Below are positions 28,576 through 37,310 of a DNA stretch of 64,000 bases, in pieces; position 1 is the stretch's first letter; each line of letters begins with the position of its first letter. Under the pieces are notes generated by a model. The model saw nothing but the letters and a program-made list of their open reading frames with translations, was not told the DNA's origin and did no database searches. The stretch is from Bradyrhizobium sp. DOA9. GTDB lineage: Bacteria > Pseudomonadota > Alphaproteobacteria > Rhizobiales > Xanthobacteraceae. The translations under genes were made by a program, and so were the position numbers. Location of the stretch: positions 5,011,725-5,075,724 of the forward strand of contig NZ_DF820425.1 in the NCBI RefSeq assembly GCF_000617845.2, given 5' to 3'.

Positions 28576-29445
28576 CTAGCCCAGCGCCTCCAGCACCAGC
28601 TCCATCGTCATCAGCACCGGATTATCGCCACGGATCAGATGCCCCTCCGCAGCGCCGCCAGTGTAGTCGATCAGGGCAACATCGAGCGCAGCTTCCAGCG
28701 CGCCGGACGTGCCGGGCTCGATCGCGCCGGCCGTGATCGCCAGCTCCGTCGCAAACGGCTCGGTGACGCCGCCATGGCTGAAGCGGGCGCCGATGGTCGA
28801 GCCGACGCCGCCGTGTATCTTCGCGCGCCCGATTCCGTGGGCGCGGCAGAACGCTTCGAGACAGCCGGCAAAATCCTGGTTCGGGCGCAGACGGAGCGCG
28901 AAAGCGCGGCTCGTCGTGCGCGCGCCGGTGCTCGCGGCCGCGACCGGTCCGAACAGCTTGAAATTGGTCTCCGGATCGGGCTCGGCCGTGAACATCGCAC
29001 CGTCGAGACCGAAGGCCTCGACCTCGAACGGCTCGGCGACGACGGTCTCGTCCGGCATCATGTGGCCGCCGCTCGCCTTGCCGTCAGCCTCGGTCCACAG
29101 CCCGTGGCAATGAAAGAACGGCGCGCCGTCGCGCGTGCCGAGCGTCATGCTGCCGAGCCTCACGCGCGTCACGCCTTGGGGGCGGAACGTATCGCTGTAG
29201 AACGCCGCATTCTCGCCGGTCTTCGACAGCGCCGGCATGACATAGGCGAACGGCCCCAGCGCGCCGCGGCGGAAGTTCAGCACGCCGCCGGCAAAGCCCT
29301 CTGCGGTAAAGCCACGCCGCGCAGCCTCCAGCATTGGCACACCCGCCTGAAGCGTGAACGAGAAAGCGCGCCCCCTCGCCTCCACCCATTGAATGCGTTC
29401 GGGAGGCGGCAGTCCCGGCTGCTTGATGCTCCGCATCTCCCGCAC
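28576..29445 (-). CDS. Tandem PPC (DUF296) domain protein
   Basis: 289 residues with two PPC/DUF296 units. Unit 1 (about 25-140) has the histidine motif FHCHGLW followed by SGGHMMPDETVVA, as in bacterial PPC proteins. Unit 2 (about 160-285) has FCRAHGIGRAKIHGGVGSTIGARF and ends DNPVLMTMELVLEAL. The start is a GTG one base after the stop of the upstream acyl-CoA synthetase (ATG 29436 is the alternative), so the two are translationally coupled. PPC proteins form trimers of uncertain chemistry. An auxiliary role in the ligase's pathway is inferred from coupling. Confidence 0.8.
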   Translation of the reverse strand: MREMRSIKQPGLPPPERIQWVEARGRAFSFTLQAGVPMLEAARRGFTAEGFAGGVLNFRRGALGPFAYVMPALSKTGENAAFYSDTFRPQGVTRVRLGSMTLGTRDGAPFFHCHGLWTEADGKASGGHMMPDETVVAEPFEVEAFGLDGAMFTAEPDPETNFKLFGPVAAASTGARTTSRAFALRLRPNQDFAGCLEAFCRAHGIGRAKIHGGVGSTIGARFSHGGVTEPFATELAITAGAIEPGTSGALEAALDVALIDYTGGAAEGHLIRGDNPVLMTMELVLEALG

Positions 29446-31050
29446 TCAGCCCGCCTTCTTGTCGAGGTCGAGCAGCCCGCGCGCCTCGAGCTCGTCGCGC
29501 ACCATGCGCTTCGGCACCTTGCCGTAGCCCGATTTCGGCAGCGCGTCCCAGAAGAAGAAGCGCTTCGGCATCTTGTAGCGCGGCACTTTCGGCGACAGGA
29601 ACGCCGCCATCTCGGCTTCGCTCACGGCCTGCGCGCCTTCACGAACGACACAGACGGCGACACCGACCTCGCCCCAGGTCGCATCGGGCACGCCGAGCAC
29701 GGCGACCTCGCCGATCGCGGGGTGGGTCAGGATCTTCTCCTCGATCTCGCGCGGATAGATATTGGAGCCGCCGGAGATGTACATGTCGGAGGCACGTCCT
29801 GTGATGTAGACAAAACCCTCCTCGTCCATGTGGCCGAGGTCGCCGGTGCGGAACCAACCGTTGCGGAACGCCTTCGCGTTGGCGTCGGGGTTGTCGTAAT
29901 AGCCGGCGAACACGGCAGGCCCGATCACGCAGATCTCGCCGCTCTGGTTGGCCTTGAGCTCGCGGCCCTCGTCGTCCTGGATCGACACCTGCATGCCGGT
30001 GCGCTCGAAGCCGCAGGTGCCGATCCTGGCGTGCGGGCCGTCCTCGGAATCATGCAGCGCCGCCGGCAGCACGGTGATGTTGCCGGTGACCTCGCCGAGG
30101 CCAAAATACTGCACGATGACCTTGCCGAGCTTCTTCAGCGCCGCCTTCTGGTCCTCGCGATACATCGGCGCGCCCGCATAGATGACGTAACGCAGCGAGG
30201 AACGGTCGTATTTGTCGGCGGCGGGATGCTCCACCATCATCTTCAGGATGGTCGGCACCGTGAAGAGATTGCTGACGCGGTGTGTCTCGATCAGGCGGAA
30301 GGCCTCGTTGATGTCGAATTTCTCGGTCGGCAGCAGCACGGTGCGCGCGCCGCGTGCGGTCTGCATCAGCTGATGCACGCCGGCGCCGTGCGACAAGGGC
30401 GCCACCACCAGCGAGGCGTCCTGCTCCGTCGTGCCGGGTGTCAGATCGGCGAGATGATTGGTGACGACGAATCCCATCTGGCCGTGGGTGAGCACGGCCG
30501 CCTTGGAGCGGCCGGTGGTGCCGGAGGTGAAGAAGAACCAGCAGGGATCGTCGTGCTCAACGGCGACATTCTCCACAACGACTCCCGCCTGCGAGGCGAT
30601 CGCGTCAGCCACCGAGCGTTCGCCGAACGCGGCGTTGCCCTCGATGCTCCAGATGAACGCCAGCGCACCGCCCTTCACGGCGGCCGCGTGCTCGGGGAAA
30701 TCGACATGGCACAGAAATGCCTTGGCGCCGGAGGCCTGCGCGAGATAGCTGACCTCATCCGGCATCAGACGGAAATTGGTGGGCACCCAGACGGCACCGA
30801 GCCGGAACGCCGCGAACATCGAGAAGAACATCTCGTCGCCGTTCTTGGAATGGACGAGAATGCGGTCGCCCTTGCCAATGCCCCGCGCGGCGAGCGCCGC
30901 GGCCAGGGCCGAGACCTGCGCATCGACCTCGCGCCAGGTCCAGTATTTGTCACCCCAGACGAAGCCGGGCCGCGCGCCATGCCGCCGCGCATTCTGGGTC
31001 AGCATATAGGCGAGATTCATGACGCGGCGGGACATGCGCAGGGGCTGCAT
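29446..31050 (-). CDS. Acyl-CoA synthetase (AMP-dependent ligase)
   Basis: 534-residue ANL-family enzyme that activates a carboxylic acid as acyl-AMP and then the CoA thioester. The motifs are complete: P-loop-like FFTSGTTGRSKAAVLTH, A5 YFGLGEVTG, the adenylate/hinge region WFRTGDLG and YITGRASDMYISGGSNIYP, and the catalytic lysine in KSGYGKVPKR. Substrate unknown; length and motifs resemble medium/long-chain or aromatic acid ligases. First gene of a two-gene unit with the PPC-domain protein. The longest open frame on the opposite strand here (over 1000 codons) is a composition shadow. Confidence 0.92.
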   Translation of the reverse strand: MQPLRMSRRVMNLAYMLTQNARRHGARPGFVWGDKYWTWREVDAQVSALAAALAARGIGKGDRILVHSKNGDEMFFSMFAAFRLGAVWVPTNFRLMPDEVSYLAQASGAKAFLCHVDFPEHAAAVKGGALAFIWSIEGNAAFGERSVADAIASQAGVVVENVAVEHDDPCWFFFTSGTTGRSKAAVLTHGQMGFVVTNHLADLTPGTTEQDASLVVAPLSHGAGVHQLMQTARGARTVLLPTEKFDINEAFRLIETHRVSNLFTVPTILKMMVEHPAADKYDRSSLRYVIYAGAPMYREDQKAALKKLGKVIVQYFGLGEVTGNITVLPAALHDSEDGPHARIGTCGFERTGMQVSIQDDEGRELKANQSGEICVIGPAVFAGYYDNPDANAKAFRNGWFRTGDLGHMDEEGFVYITGRASDMYISGGSNIYPREIEEKILTHPAIGEVAVLGVPDATWGEVGVAVCVVREGAQAVSEAEMAAFLSPKVPRYKMPKRFFFWDALPKSGYGKVPKRMVRDELEARGLLDLDKKAG

Positions 31051-31155
31051 CGGGCTTCCTCGTGGGCGACGGGCGGCACGCGCGCCGTCCGTTCATTGCA
31101 GCCCATTTATCGCCAACGCCGGTGGCCCTGCAAGGCCGGCTGCCGCGGGCCTGCC

Positions 31156-31653
31156 CTACGGCGCTTTGAACGCAAAGGGCGTTGCCGTGATGGTCCTGGT
31201 CTTCGAGCAGGCCTGCGCACCAAAGCCGCCGCAGAAGCTGCCATGCAGATCGAAGCGGACGGTGCGTGCAGCGCCGCGCTTCACCGATGGGGCCATGATC
31301 CTGTAGCGGAGCACGTAGCCGTCGAACACCTCGCGCACGCCGCCATCCGGCAGCGTCACCAGGATCTTCATGACGCAGCCGCCGGTTCCGCAATAGGTCG
31401 TCTCGCGGTCGCCGCATTTGGTGTCCTGGAAATCGACGATGTAGTCCTCGCGGCCGTCACCGGTCAGGTCGACCTTGCGCACCGTGTCAGGCGCAAACGC
31501 CACCGGGCCACCTTCCTGGCTCGCGCATTCCTCATTGGCGTAGCGCACCGCCTTCTGCACGCCGGGCGGATAGTCGGCCGGATCGAACGGCTTTGCGCCT
31601 TCGGCGCGCGCGGTCGAGGCGAACAGAGCGAGCATGAGGATGAGATAGCGCAT
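31156..31653 (-). CDS. Secreted protein with EF-hand/FG-GAP-like loop
   Basis: 165 residues. Signal peptide to about residue 17 (STARAEG). The mature part contains VDLTGDGREDYIVDF, a DxTGDGxxD calcium-loop form found in FG-GAP/VCBS repeats, and five cysteines (ECASQ, KCGD, YCGTGGC, SFCGGF, QACS counting pairs) that could form disulfides in the periplasm. No enzyme motif. It is divergent from the lipoprotein gene at 31748 (94-bp gap between start codons). Function unknown. Confidence 0.7.
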   Translation of the reverse strand: MRYLILMLALFASTARAEGAKPFDPADYPPGVQKAVRYANEECASQEGGPVAFAPDTVRKVDLTGDGREDYIVDFQDTKCGDRETTYCGTGGCVMKILVTLPDGGVREVFDGYVLRYRIMAPSVKRGAARTVRFDLHGSFCGGFGAQACSKTRTITATPFAFKAP

Positions 31654-31747
31654 GCGCGTTTGTCGCCAGCGCGGCCAGGATCGTTCAGGGAAATTTAAAC
31701 ATGATCAGCGCAACGTTCACCAATTGTCGCGTACAGAGTACTCCATC

Positions 31748-32110
31748 ATGGTCAAAGCGCCGCCCGCTCTCCTCGTGTTGTCGCTGGCGCTCGCCGGATG
31801 CGCCGTCGGCCCGCAAGCGCATCTTGTGTCCGATCCAGCCTTCAAGCCCGCGCGCTATGCCTGGGATGGCGCCGGCGAGAATCCCAATCAGCCCCGTTCG
31901 GCCTCGCGTGCGGCGCGCGCCACCGCGACGGCCGAGCGCGACCGATCGCAGGCCGGCCTTGCCCCTTATTCGAAGGAATGGTGGCAGGCCCAGGACGGCA
32001 TCGAGGCCGAGCAGGACGCTAGGGTCAACCGCTCGCTGGTCATCTGCCAGGGCTGCCTCCGCCCGCAACCACAGGCCGAAAATTCCAGGCTGGCCAAAGC
32101 GACCGATTGA
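31748..32110 (+). CDS. Small lipoprotein
   Basis: 120 residues from ATG 31748 (open frame back to 31652 without signal-peptide form). Lipobox LALAGC (C18), so it is predicted to be anchored in the envelope. The mature region is Ala/Arg-rich with a WWQAQDGIEAEQDARVNRSLVICQGC segment. No known domain recognised. Divergent from the secreted protein at 31156-31653, and upstream of a tiny GNAT gene with an 86-bp gap. Confidence 0.7.
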   Translation: MVKAPPALLVLSLALAGCAVGPQAHLVSDPAFKPARYAWDGAGENPNQPRSASRAARATATAERDRSQAGLAPYSKEWWQAQDGIEAEQDARVNRSLVICQGCLRPQPQAENSRLAKATD

Positions 32111-32196
32111 ACCGAACGGCTCGGAGCGGAAACCCGCCGGCCGGACCGTGCGTTACGATCTCGTGCGCAAAGGCACGGCAGCTGCAAGGCAACGAT

Positions 32197-32472
32197 ATGA
32201 GCGACGTCATCAAGAACAAGGCCCATCACCGCTATGAGCTCGAGGTGGAAGGTCATCTTGCGACCGAGCACTACAAGCTCGACGGCGATGTCATCACCTT
32301 CGAGCATACCGACGTGCCGAAGGAGCTTGGCGGCAAGGGCATCGGCTCGAAGCTGGTGCAAGGGGCGCTCGACCAGGTCCGGGCCGACGGATTGAAGCTG
32401 ATCCCGCAATGCCCGTTCGTGAAGGCATGGATCGACAAGCACCCGGACTATGCGGATCTCGTGACACGGTGA
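32197..32472 (+). CDS. Mini-GNAT (YjdJ-type) acetyltransferase, copy A
   Basis: 91 residues, the size of the truncated GNAT family represented by human GTLF3B-like/YjdJ proteins. It contains the acetyl-CoA pyrophosphate loop GGKGIGSKLVQGAL followed by IPQCPFVKAWIDKHP, where the cysteine is the usual family feature. Start 32197 was chosen because the longer frame is unlike the family. A paralogue (33244-33519, similar length and the same loop) lies 0.8 kb downstream. The acetylation target is unknown. Confidence 0.87.
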   Translation: MSDVIKNKAHHRYELEVEGHLATEHYKLDGDVITFEHTDVPKELGGKGIGSKLVQGALDQVRADGLKLIPQCPFVKAWIDKHPDYADLVTR

Positions 32473-32525
32473 GTGCACAGGCCCCTCGCCATTGGCCGGC
32501 GGGTCTGCAGCAGGTTGCTTACCGC

Positions 32526-32921
32526 CTATTGTCCGTGCTTGAGCAAGTCCTGGTCATTCATGTCCCAGTCCTGCCACAGCTGGAGAACGCCGAGCAGCAC
32601 CACCACCGCACCGAGGCCCGTGTGATAGATGCGGAGGAAGCCTTCGCCGGAATAGCCGATCGCGTAGGGCGACGCGACGAGCCACAGTCCGACCAGGATC
32701 GTCGTCACCTCTTGCCAGCGCTGCAAGGCGACGTATTCGAGCTGGCTGATGCCAAACACGACCAAACCGATCGCGACCGTGTTCAGGATGGCCGTCTGGT
32801 GACCGGCGATCGCTTCATCCTGGATCGGGAACCACGGCGAGGCCACGATCACCGCGCCCAGCAGCATGCCACACCAGTCTTCCCATGTTCGATGCGTATT
32901 CAAGTAACCAGAGTCCGACAT
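32526..32921 (-). CDS. SPW-repeat membrane protein
   Basis: 131 residues from ATG 32921, preceded by a strong AGGAGGG; the frame extends open to 33140 without support. Four transmembrane segments in two SPW units: unit 1 with WEDWCGMLLGAVIVASPWF, unit 2 with WQEVTTILVGLWLVASPYAIGY, the signature S-P-(W/Y). Inner membrane, function unknown; often stress-related in rhizobia. It is convergent with one mini-GNAT gene and divergent from the other. Confidence 0.88.
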   Translation of the reverse strand: MSDSGYLNTHRTWEDWCGMLLGAVIVASPWFPIQDEAIAGHQTAILNTVAIGLVVFGISQLEYVALQRWQEVTTILVGLWLVASPYAIGYSGEGFLRIYHTGLGAVVVLLGVLQLWQDWDMNDQDLLKHGQ

Positions 32922-33243
32922 CGTACCCTCCTGCAAAAGAGGCATACGTCTGCGGCTGGCGATCATGACACTCCGAATATCTAACGACCCTGCCGGCCGC
33001 ATTCGGGCGTATGTCCTTTCCAGGACGTGGGAACCGAAGTCCGGCTTGCAAGAGCGACATCGGGGATTATTTGCGGTTCGCGGGACCCATGCTCGCGGAG
33101 GGCCATATCCATACTGCCGTGCGATCCATGTGGCGCGCATTTGCGGATATCTCCTCTGCGCCGATCTCCCTCCGTCTCATCTTGGCAAGGGCCGTGTCAG
33201 CCTCCTAGATCAGGAGGCAATCTGCAGTTCGGAAGGATCCCGC

Positions 33244-33519
33244 ATGGCGGCTTCGGTACGAGACAACAAGGACAGGAGCCGCTTCGAGCTCGATGTCGGC
33301 AACGACATCGCCTTCGCCAATTACCGGCTGACGCCATCCGCCGTAATCATCACCCACACCGAGACGCCACGCGCGCTCCGCGGGCGCGGCATCGGCTCCG
33401 AGCTGGTCAAGGGCGCGCTCGAGCTGATCCGGCGCGACGGAAAGAAGGTGATCGCCGGCTGCGGCTTCGTCGTCGACTATCTCGACCGGCATCCGGAGGA
33501 TGCGGATCTGGTCGCCTGA
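33244..33519 (+). CDS. Mini-GNAT (YjdJ-type) acetyltransferase, copy B
   Basis: 91 residues with the acetyl-CoA loop RGRGIGSELVKGALELIRRDGKK followed by IAGCGFVVDYLDRHPEDADLV. It aligns end to end with copy A (32197-32472): DVGNDIAFANYRL/EVEGHLATEHYKL, then TETPRALRGRGIGS/TDVPKELGGKGIGS. Start 33244 was chosen by that alignment; the 33-codon longer alternatives lack homology. Target unknown. Confidence 0.87.
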   Translation: MAASVRDNKDRSRFELDVGNDIAFANYRLTPSAVIITHTETPRALRGRGIGSELVKGALELIRRDGKKVIAGCGFVVDYLDRHPEDADLVA

Positions 33520-33527
33520 ATGCAAAA

Positions 33528-33549
33528 GGGCCCGCGCGCTCGCGGGCCC
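33528..33549 (-). terminator. Terminator for the DUF3597 gene
   Basis: GGGCCCGCG (33528-33536) cgct CGCGGGCCC (33541-33549), followed on the minus strand by TTTT (33524-33527 complement). It lies between convergent genes, so it may also act on the plus-strand GNAT transcript. Confidence 0.7.
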
Positions 33550-33574
33550 TCCGGCACGACCCCAGGGCGGGTCG

Positions 33575-33967
33575 TCAGTGCTTGATCTCCGGCGGCAGCT
33601 TGCCGCCATTGGCGGCGAGCTTGGACATCACCTGCTTGTGCAGCCAGACGTTCATGCTGGCGGAGTCGTTCATGTCGCCGCTGTAGCCCAGCTCCTTGGC
33701 GAGATCCTTGCGCGCCGCAAGGCTGGAATCGATGTCGAGCGCCTTCATGAGGTCGACGATCGAGGTCCGCCATTCCAGCTTCTCGCCCTTGTGCGCAGCC
33801 ACCGCCTTGTCGACGATCGCCGCCACGTCGACTGCCGACATGGGCGCTGCCGCGGGCGCCGTTGCGGTCCCTGCGGGCGCACTGCTGGGTGCTGTGCCGC
33901 CGGCAGGCGCGGCGGAAGCCGGCTGGCCACCGAAGATCGCGCTCATGATTTTCCCGAAAATGCTCAT
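33575..33967 (-). CDS. DUF3597 protein
   Basis: 130 residues. Start MSIFGKIMSAIFG, then an Ala/Pro/Gly-rich linker (about 15-42), then the conserved DUF3597 helical part (VDVAAIVDKAVAAHKGEKLEWRTSIVDLMKALDIDSS, LAKELGY, MNVWLHKQVMSKLA). The C-terminal half has a LysM-like or helical-bundle appearance and is widespread in rhizobia. No signal peptide. Function unknown. Single gene with its own terminator. Confidence 0.85.
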   Translation of the reverse strand: MSIFGKIMSAIFGGQPASAAPAGGTAPSSAPAGTATAPAAAPMSAVDVAAIVDKAVAAHKGEKLEWRTSIVDLMKALDIDSSLAARKDLAKELGYSGDMNDSASMNVWLHKQVMSKLAANGGKLPPEIKH

Positions 33968-34304
33968 ATCTGCTCCCCGAAAAGGATCCGTTGGAAGGGC
34001 CTGAGTGGCACACTTATAGACGAAGTTACTGCGTAGCGCCCGCGAAGTTCCGCGTGTGACAGCAGCATCAGCTTATCTGCGGCGAAATGACGACAGAATG
34101 ACGCCGCGTTGGTTGCGTCGCGGCATCGAATTTCACCCAAGCGTGAGGGACAGGACTCGGACTTGGGAGTATGCTTGTCGTTCAGCTCGCGATGCCATCC
34201 GGAATTCGCGTCTGGTCGGGATCGCGGGAATTCAAGACAATGGGCGGCCGCTTGCGCCGTTTGCCGGCGCCGGACGCGGCCGTCTGGCAAGGGAGCTAGC
34301 GACC
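33968..34304. other. Divergent intergenic region, no motif recognised
   Basis: 337 bp between the DUF3597 and DUF2189 genes, which face away from each other, so it must hold two promoters. The frame of the right-hand gene stays open back to 34056, but without similarity to the family. I see no strong repeat or hairpin. Confidence 0.4.
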
Positions 34305-35213
34305 ATGGCCACACTCTACCCGGGCAATGTCCCCACGATGGCCCAGCCCACGGATGCGGCTGGACCGATGATCCGAACCATCCAACTGTCCGATCTGCAC
34401 GATGCGCTCCGGCGCGGCTGGGAGGATTTCAAGGCCGTCCCAAGCCACGCCATCATCCTCTGTATCATCTACCCGGTGCTCGGCATCGTGCTCGCCCGCG
34501 TGGTGATGGGCTATTCGGTGCTGCCGCTGCTGTTTCCGCTAGCGGCGGGCTTCGCGCTGATCGGGCCCTTCGCGGCGCTCGGCCTCTACGAGCTTTCCAG
34601 CCGGCGCGAGCGCTATGAACCGGCCAGCGCCTGGGATGCCATGGAGGTACTGCGCTCGCCTTCGTTCGGTGCGATGCTCGGCCTCGGCACGTTGCTGCTC
34701 GCCCTGTTCGTCACCTGGGTCGCGACGGCGCAGGCGATTTACATTGCCGCGTTCGGCTACGAGGGCGTCACCGGTTTCTCGGACTTCTTCAAGCGCGTGC
34801 TGACGACGCAGCAAGGCTGGTGGCTGATCGTGGTTGGCTGCGGCACCGGATTCCTGTTCGCGCTCGCCGCACTCTGTCTCAGCGCCGTGTCGTTCCCCTT
34901 GATGCTGGATCGCCATGCCGGCGCGTTCGAGGCGATGAGCACCTCGCTGCGCGTGGTCGCGAGAAACCCGGTGCCGATGGCGGCCTGGGGCCTGATCGTG
35001 GCGGTGCTGCTCGCGCTCGGCACGATCCCGGCCTTCCTCGGCCTCGCCATCGTCATCCCGCTGCTCGGGCACGCCACGTGGCACCTTTACCGCAAGGTGA
35101 TCGTGTCCGATCCGGGCGCACGCCCTGTGCCGCCTCCGCCGCGGCGGCCGCGCAAGCCGGCCGCCGACTTCCCGGCCAACCTCTTCCCGTGGCGGAATCG
35201 GACGGAGGTCTGA
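34305..35213 (+). CDS. DUF2189 multipass membrane protein
   Basis: 302 residues from ATG 34305, supported by GGGAG 9 nt upstream. An N-terminal soluble part with IQLSDLHDALRRGWEDFKAVPSH, the DUF2189 signature, is followed by about six transmembrane helices (about 48-68, 75-95, 130-155, 180-205, 240-262 and a last hydrophobic stretch to 270) and a Pro/Arg-rich cytoplasmic tail. Inner membrane. DUF2189 proteins are sometimes described with cytochrome-c-oxidase-associated genes, but none is here. Function unknown. Confidence 0.83.
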   Translation: MATLYPGNVPTMAQPTDAAGPMIRTIQLSDLHDALRRGWEDFKAVPSHAIILCIIYPVLGIVLARVVMGYSVLPLLFPLAAGFALIGPFAALGLYELSSRRERYEPASAWDAMEVLRSPSFGAMLGLGTLLLALFVTWVATAQAIYIAAFGYEGVTGFSDFFKRVLTTQQGWWLIVVGCGTGFLFALAALCLSAVSFPLMLDRHAGAFEAMSTSLRVVARNPVPMAAWGLIVAVLLALGTIPAFLGLAIVIPLLGHATWHLYRKVIVSDPGARPVPPPPRRPRKPAADFPANLFPWRNRTEV

Positions 35214-35332
35214 CAATCTCGTGACGGATGGCCCTGCCCGGTTCGGACAGGGCCATACGCCTTGCTTTGGCCGCGGTTACAGCCGAGATTATCCTGCCGG
35301 TCAGGTCAATTCACGGAAATCCATTTCATCTG

Positions 35333-36157
35333 ATGACTCCGACGATTTCTCGTCTTGCTCTCGCAGCCTTCACCGTCTTCGCGTCCCTTCTCTCGGTCCA
35401 GCCAGCGCCAGCCGCGGTTGCCTGCGGCTCGGGCAATTTCGACGCCTGGCTGGCTGATTTCAAAACCGACGCTGCGGCGAAGGGCATCTCGCAGCAGACC
35501 ATCACCGCCGGGCTTGCCGGCATCACGCTCGATCAGAGCGTGCTCAACCGTGACCGCTCGCAGAAGGTCTTCAGCCAGAGCTTCGAGGAATTTTCCGGTC
35601 GCATGGTGCCACCGCGCCTGGAGCGCGGCGCCAACAGGATGAAGCAATACGGCTCGGTGTTATCGCGCATCGAGCAAGCCTATGGCGTGCCCGGCGAAGT
35701 CCTCGTCGCGATCTGGGGGCTGGAGACCGATTTCGGCGTCAACACCGGCAAGTTCGCAACGATCCGCTCGCTCGCCACGCTCGCTTACGATTGCCGTCGT
35801 TCCGAGCAGTTTCGTGCCGAGCTGTTGGATGCGCTACGCATCGCCCAGCGCGGCGATCTTGCGCCTGCCGACATGAAAGGCGCCTGGGCCGGCGAGCTCG
35901 GCCAGACCCAGTTCATGCCGTCATCCTGGATGAAATATGCCGTCGACTTCGACGGCAATGGCAAGCGCGATCTTCTGCATAACGTGCCCGACGTGCTCGC
36001 CTCCACTGCCAATTACCTGGCCGGCTATGGCTGGCAGAAGGGCAAGGACTGGCAGCCGGGCAGTCCGAACTTCGAGGTGCTCAAGCAGTGGAACAAGAGC
36101 GAGGTCTACTCCAAGACCGTTGCCTATTTTGCCGCCCAGCTTGCACGCGCTCCCTAA
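35333..36157 (+). CDS. Lytic murein transglycosylase, MltB family
   Basis: 274 residues from ATG 35333; the earlier frame start at 35228 would bury the signal peptide. Signal peptide to about residue 28 (PAPAAVA). The SLT_2/MltB core contains the catalytic glutamate in IWGLETDFG (E131), then NTGKFATIRSLATLAYDCRR, the AGELGQTQFMPSSW block and DFDGNGKRDL. It cleaves the MurNAc-GlcNAc bond to 1,6-anhydro products in the periplasm. NagZ, encoded at 57756, acts later in recycling the same products. No peptidoglycan-binding domain follows, so this is the short form. Confidence 0.92.
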   Translation: MTPTISRLALAAFTVFASLLSVQPAPAAVACGSGNFDAWLADFKTDAAAKGISQQTITAGLAGITLDQSVLNRDRSQKVFSQSFEEFSGRMVPPRLERGANRMKQYGSVLSRIEQAYGVPGEVLVAIWGLETDFGVNTGKFATIRSLATLAYDCRRSEQFRAELLDALRIAQRGDLAPADMKGAWAGELGQTQFMPSSWMKYAVDFDGNGKRDLLHNVPDVLASTANYLAGYGWQKGKDWQPGSPNFEVLKQWNKSEVYSKTVAYFAAQLARAP

Positions 36158-36217
36158 AACAGCACGCGACAAAACGCATGGGCCGATCGCGAGCGACCGG
36201 CCCTCTCTTGGGTGCGT

Positions 36218-36481
36218 TTACTTGCCCATGGTGGCGAGCGTCGCCTTGTTCAGATGCGCGCTGCACGCACCCATTTTGCCGTTGAGCAGGGAGTCCTGAG
36301 CCGCAGCGATCTCCTTCTGCGCGACAAACTTGCTGTCACCGTCGGCCATGTTTTCGATCGCGGTCTCCGTTTTCTCCAGGTTGGCTCCGCTGCAGCCGCC
36401 CATGGCGTGCTTGGCGGCCTGGGCCGGCGCGGCGGCGAATGCAACAGCGGCGACTGCGATAACCCCGAGTAACTTCGTCAT
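36218..36481 (-). CDS. Small secreted protein (87 aa)
   Basis: From ATG 36481 with a GGAAAG ribosome-binding site. Signal peptide to about residue 22 (APAQAAKHA). The mature part has two cysteines (MGGCSG, GACSAH) and an amphipathic helix with LEKTETAIENMADGDSKFVAQKEIAAAQDSLLNGK. Function unknown. It is convergent with the transglycosylase (60-bp gap). Confidence 0.75.
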   Translation of the reverse strand: MTKLLGVIAVAAVAFAAAPAQAAKHAMGGCSGANLEKTETAIENMADGDSKFVAQKEIAAAQDSLLNGKMGACSAHLNKATLATMGK

Positions 36482-37123
36482 GACGTTACTTTCCTTCTCT
36501 CGTTCTTGGGCCAGACCCGGCGACATTGCCGGAATCTGCGACATGACTTTCCTCCGGTTGCGGCAACTTGTCGCAATAAATTCCCCGCGAGAATTGCGTG
36601 ATGTTGCGCGCCGCGCAGAGCCGCAATGCGAGATTTCTGATTTTCGTTACAGCTTCGTAATGAAGACTCGCGCTTTGCGCGTGTGTACGGCACCGACAGG
36701 GCGATCCTGAGCAGCCCCCGGGCCCAATGGCGGACCGAACTGGCACGTGACGTCACTCAATATATGAATATTAATCCATTTCTATAGCGCCGGAATCATG
36801 CGATTCGTGCATGCGAGACTTGGGCGTACAAGCTATCCAGCGCTGTTGTGGATCAAGGGAACGCAACCTATTTCGCCCGGGGTCGGCACCGCAAATGCTA
36901 GCATAAACCCGTGATATCACGGACGTTTGCTGTAGAAAACACCCCCTTCCGCCCAGCTCTTGGGCGGGAGTGCCAAGAGGTTAATCGCCCCTTACCGATG
37001 CTATGCGCTCTTCGCTTAGCTGCATCGCAACATCGGAACTTTCGCACTGCACCACTCTCACCTATATTCATTTCAACGATGAGGCTCCAAGCAAGAGCTG
37101 AATCGACTTACAGGAGACTACCA
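36482..37123. promoter_or_regulatory. Long regulatory gap upstream of the DUF1127 gene
   Basis: 642 bp with no credible gene. It holds a perfect 10-bp palindrome GTGACGTCAC (36747-36756), an AT-rich tract (about 36757-36785), a perfect 14-bp palindrome CCGTGATATCACGG (36909-36922) and a 7-bp hairpin CCGCCCA/TGGGCGG (36949-36967). The palindromes are candidate operators for one of the flanking divergent genes. Confidence 0.5.
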
Positions 37124-37276
37124 ATGCTGCTCTCGCTCATCCGCATGATCCAGGCCTTCCGGGACTATCAGCGCAATGTTGCCGAGCTGTCCCAGCTCAG
37201 CGATCGCGAACTGGCCGATATCGGCCTCGATCGTTCGGACATCCCGCGCGTTGCCGCCGGCCAGTATCAGGGCTGA
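37124..37276 (+). CDS. DUF1127 small protein (50 aa)
   Basis: Start ATG 37124 with CAGGAG 8 nt upstream. The sequence ends in the DUF1127 core LSDRELADIGLDRSDIPRVA, an arginine-rich helical motif. Short DUF1127 proteins in rhizobia bind RNA or influence phosphate and carbon metabolism and sRNA turnover. Too short to say more. Its stop codon lies inside a hairpin (CAGGGCTG 37268-37275 / CAGCCCTG 37284-37291), and a terminator follows. Confidence 0.9.
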   Translation: MLLSLIRMIQAFRDYQRNVAELSQLSDRELADIGLDRSDIPRVAAGQYQG

Positions 37277-37310
37277 TATCGTTCAGCCCTGCACCGTAAC
37301 GGACCGATAG

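Noticed and set aside
28540..31698. Very long plus-strand open frame (over 1000 codons)
   Set aside because: It is antisense to the acyl-CoA synthetase and PPC genes, which show complete family motifs. Its composition (Ala/Arg/His-rich, no motif) is typical of a GC-rich shadow frame.
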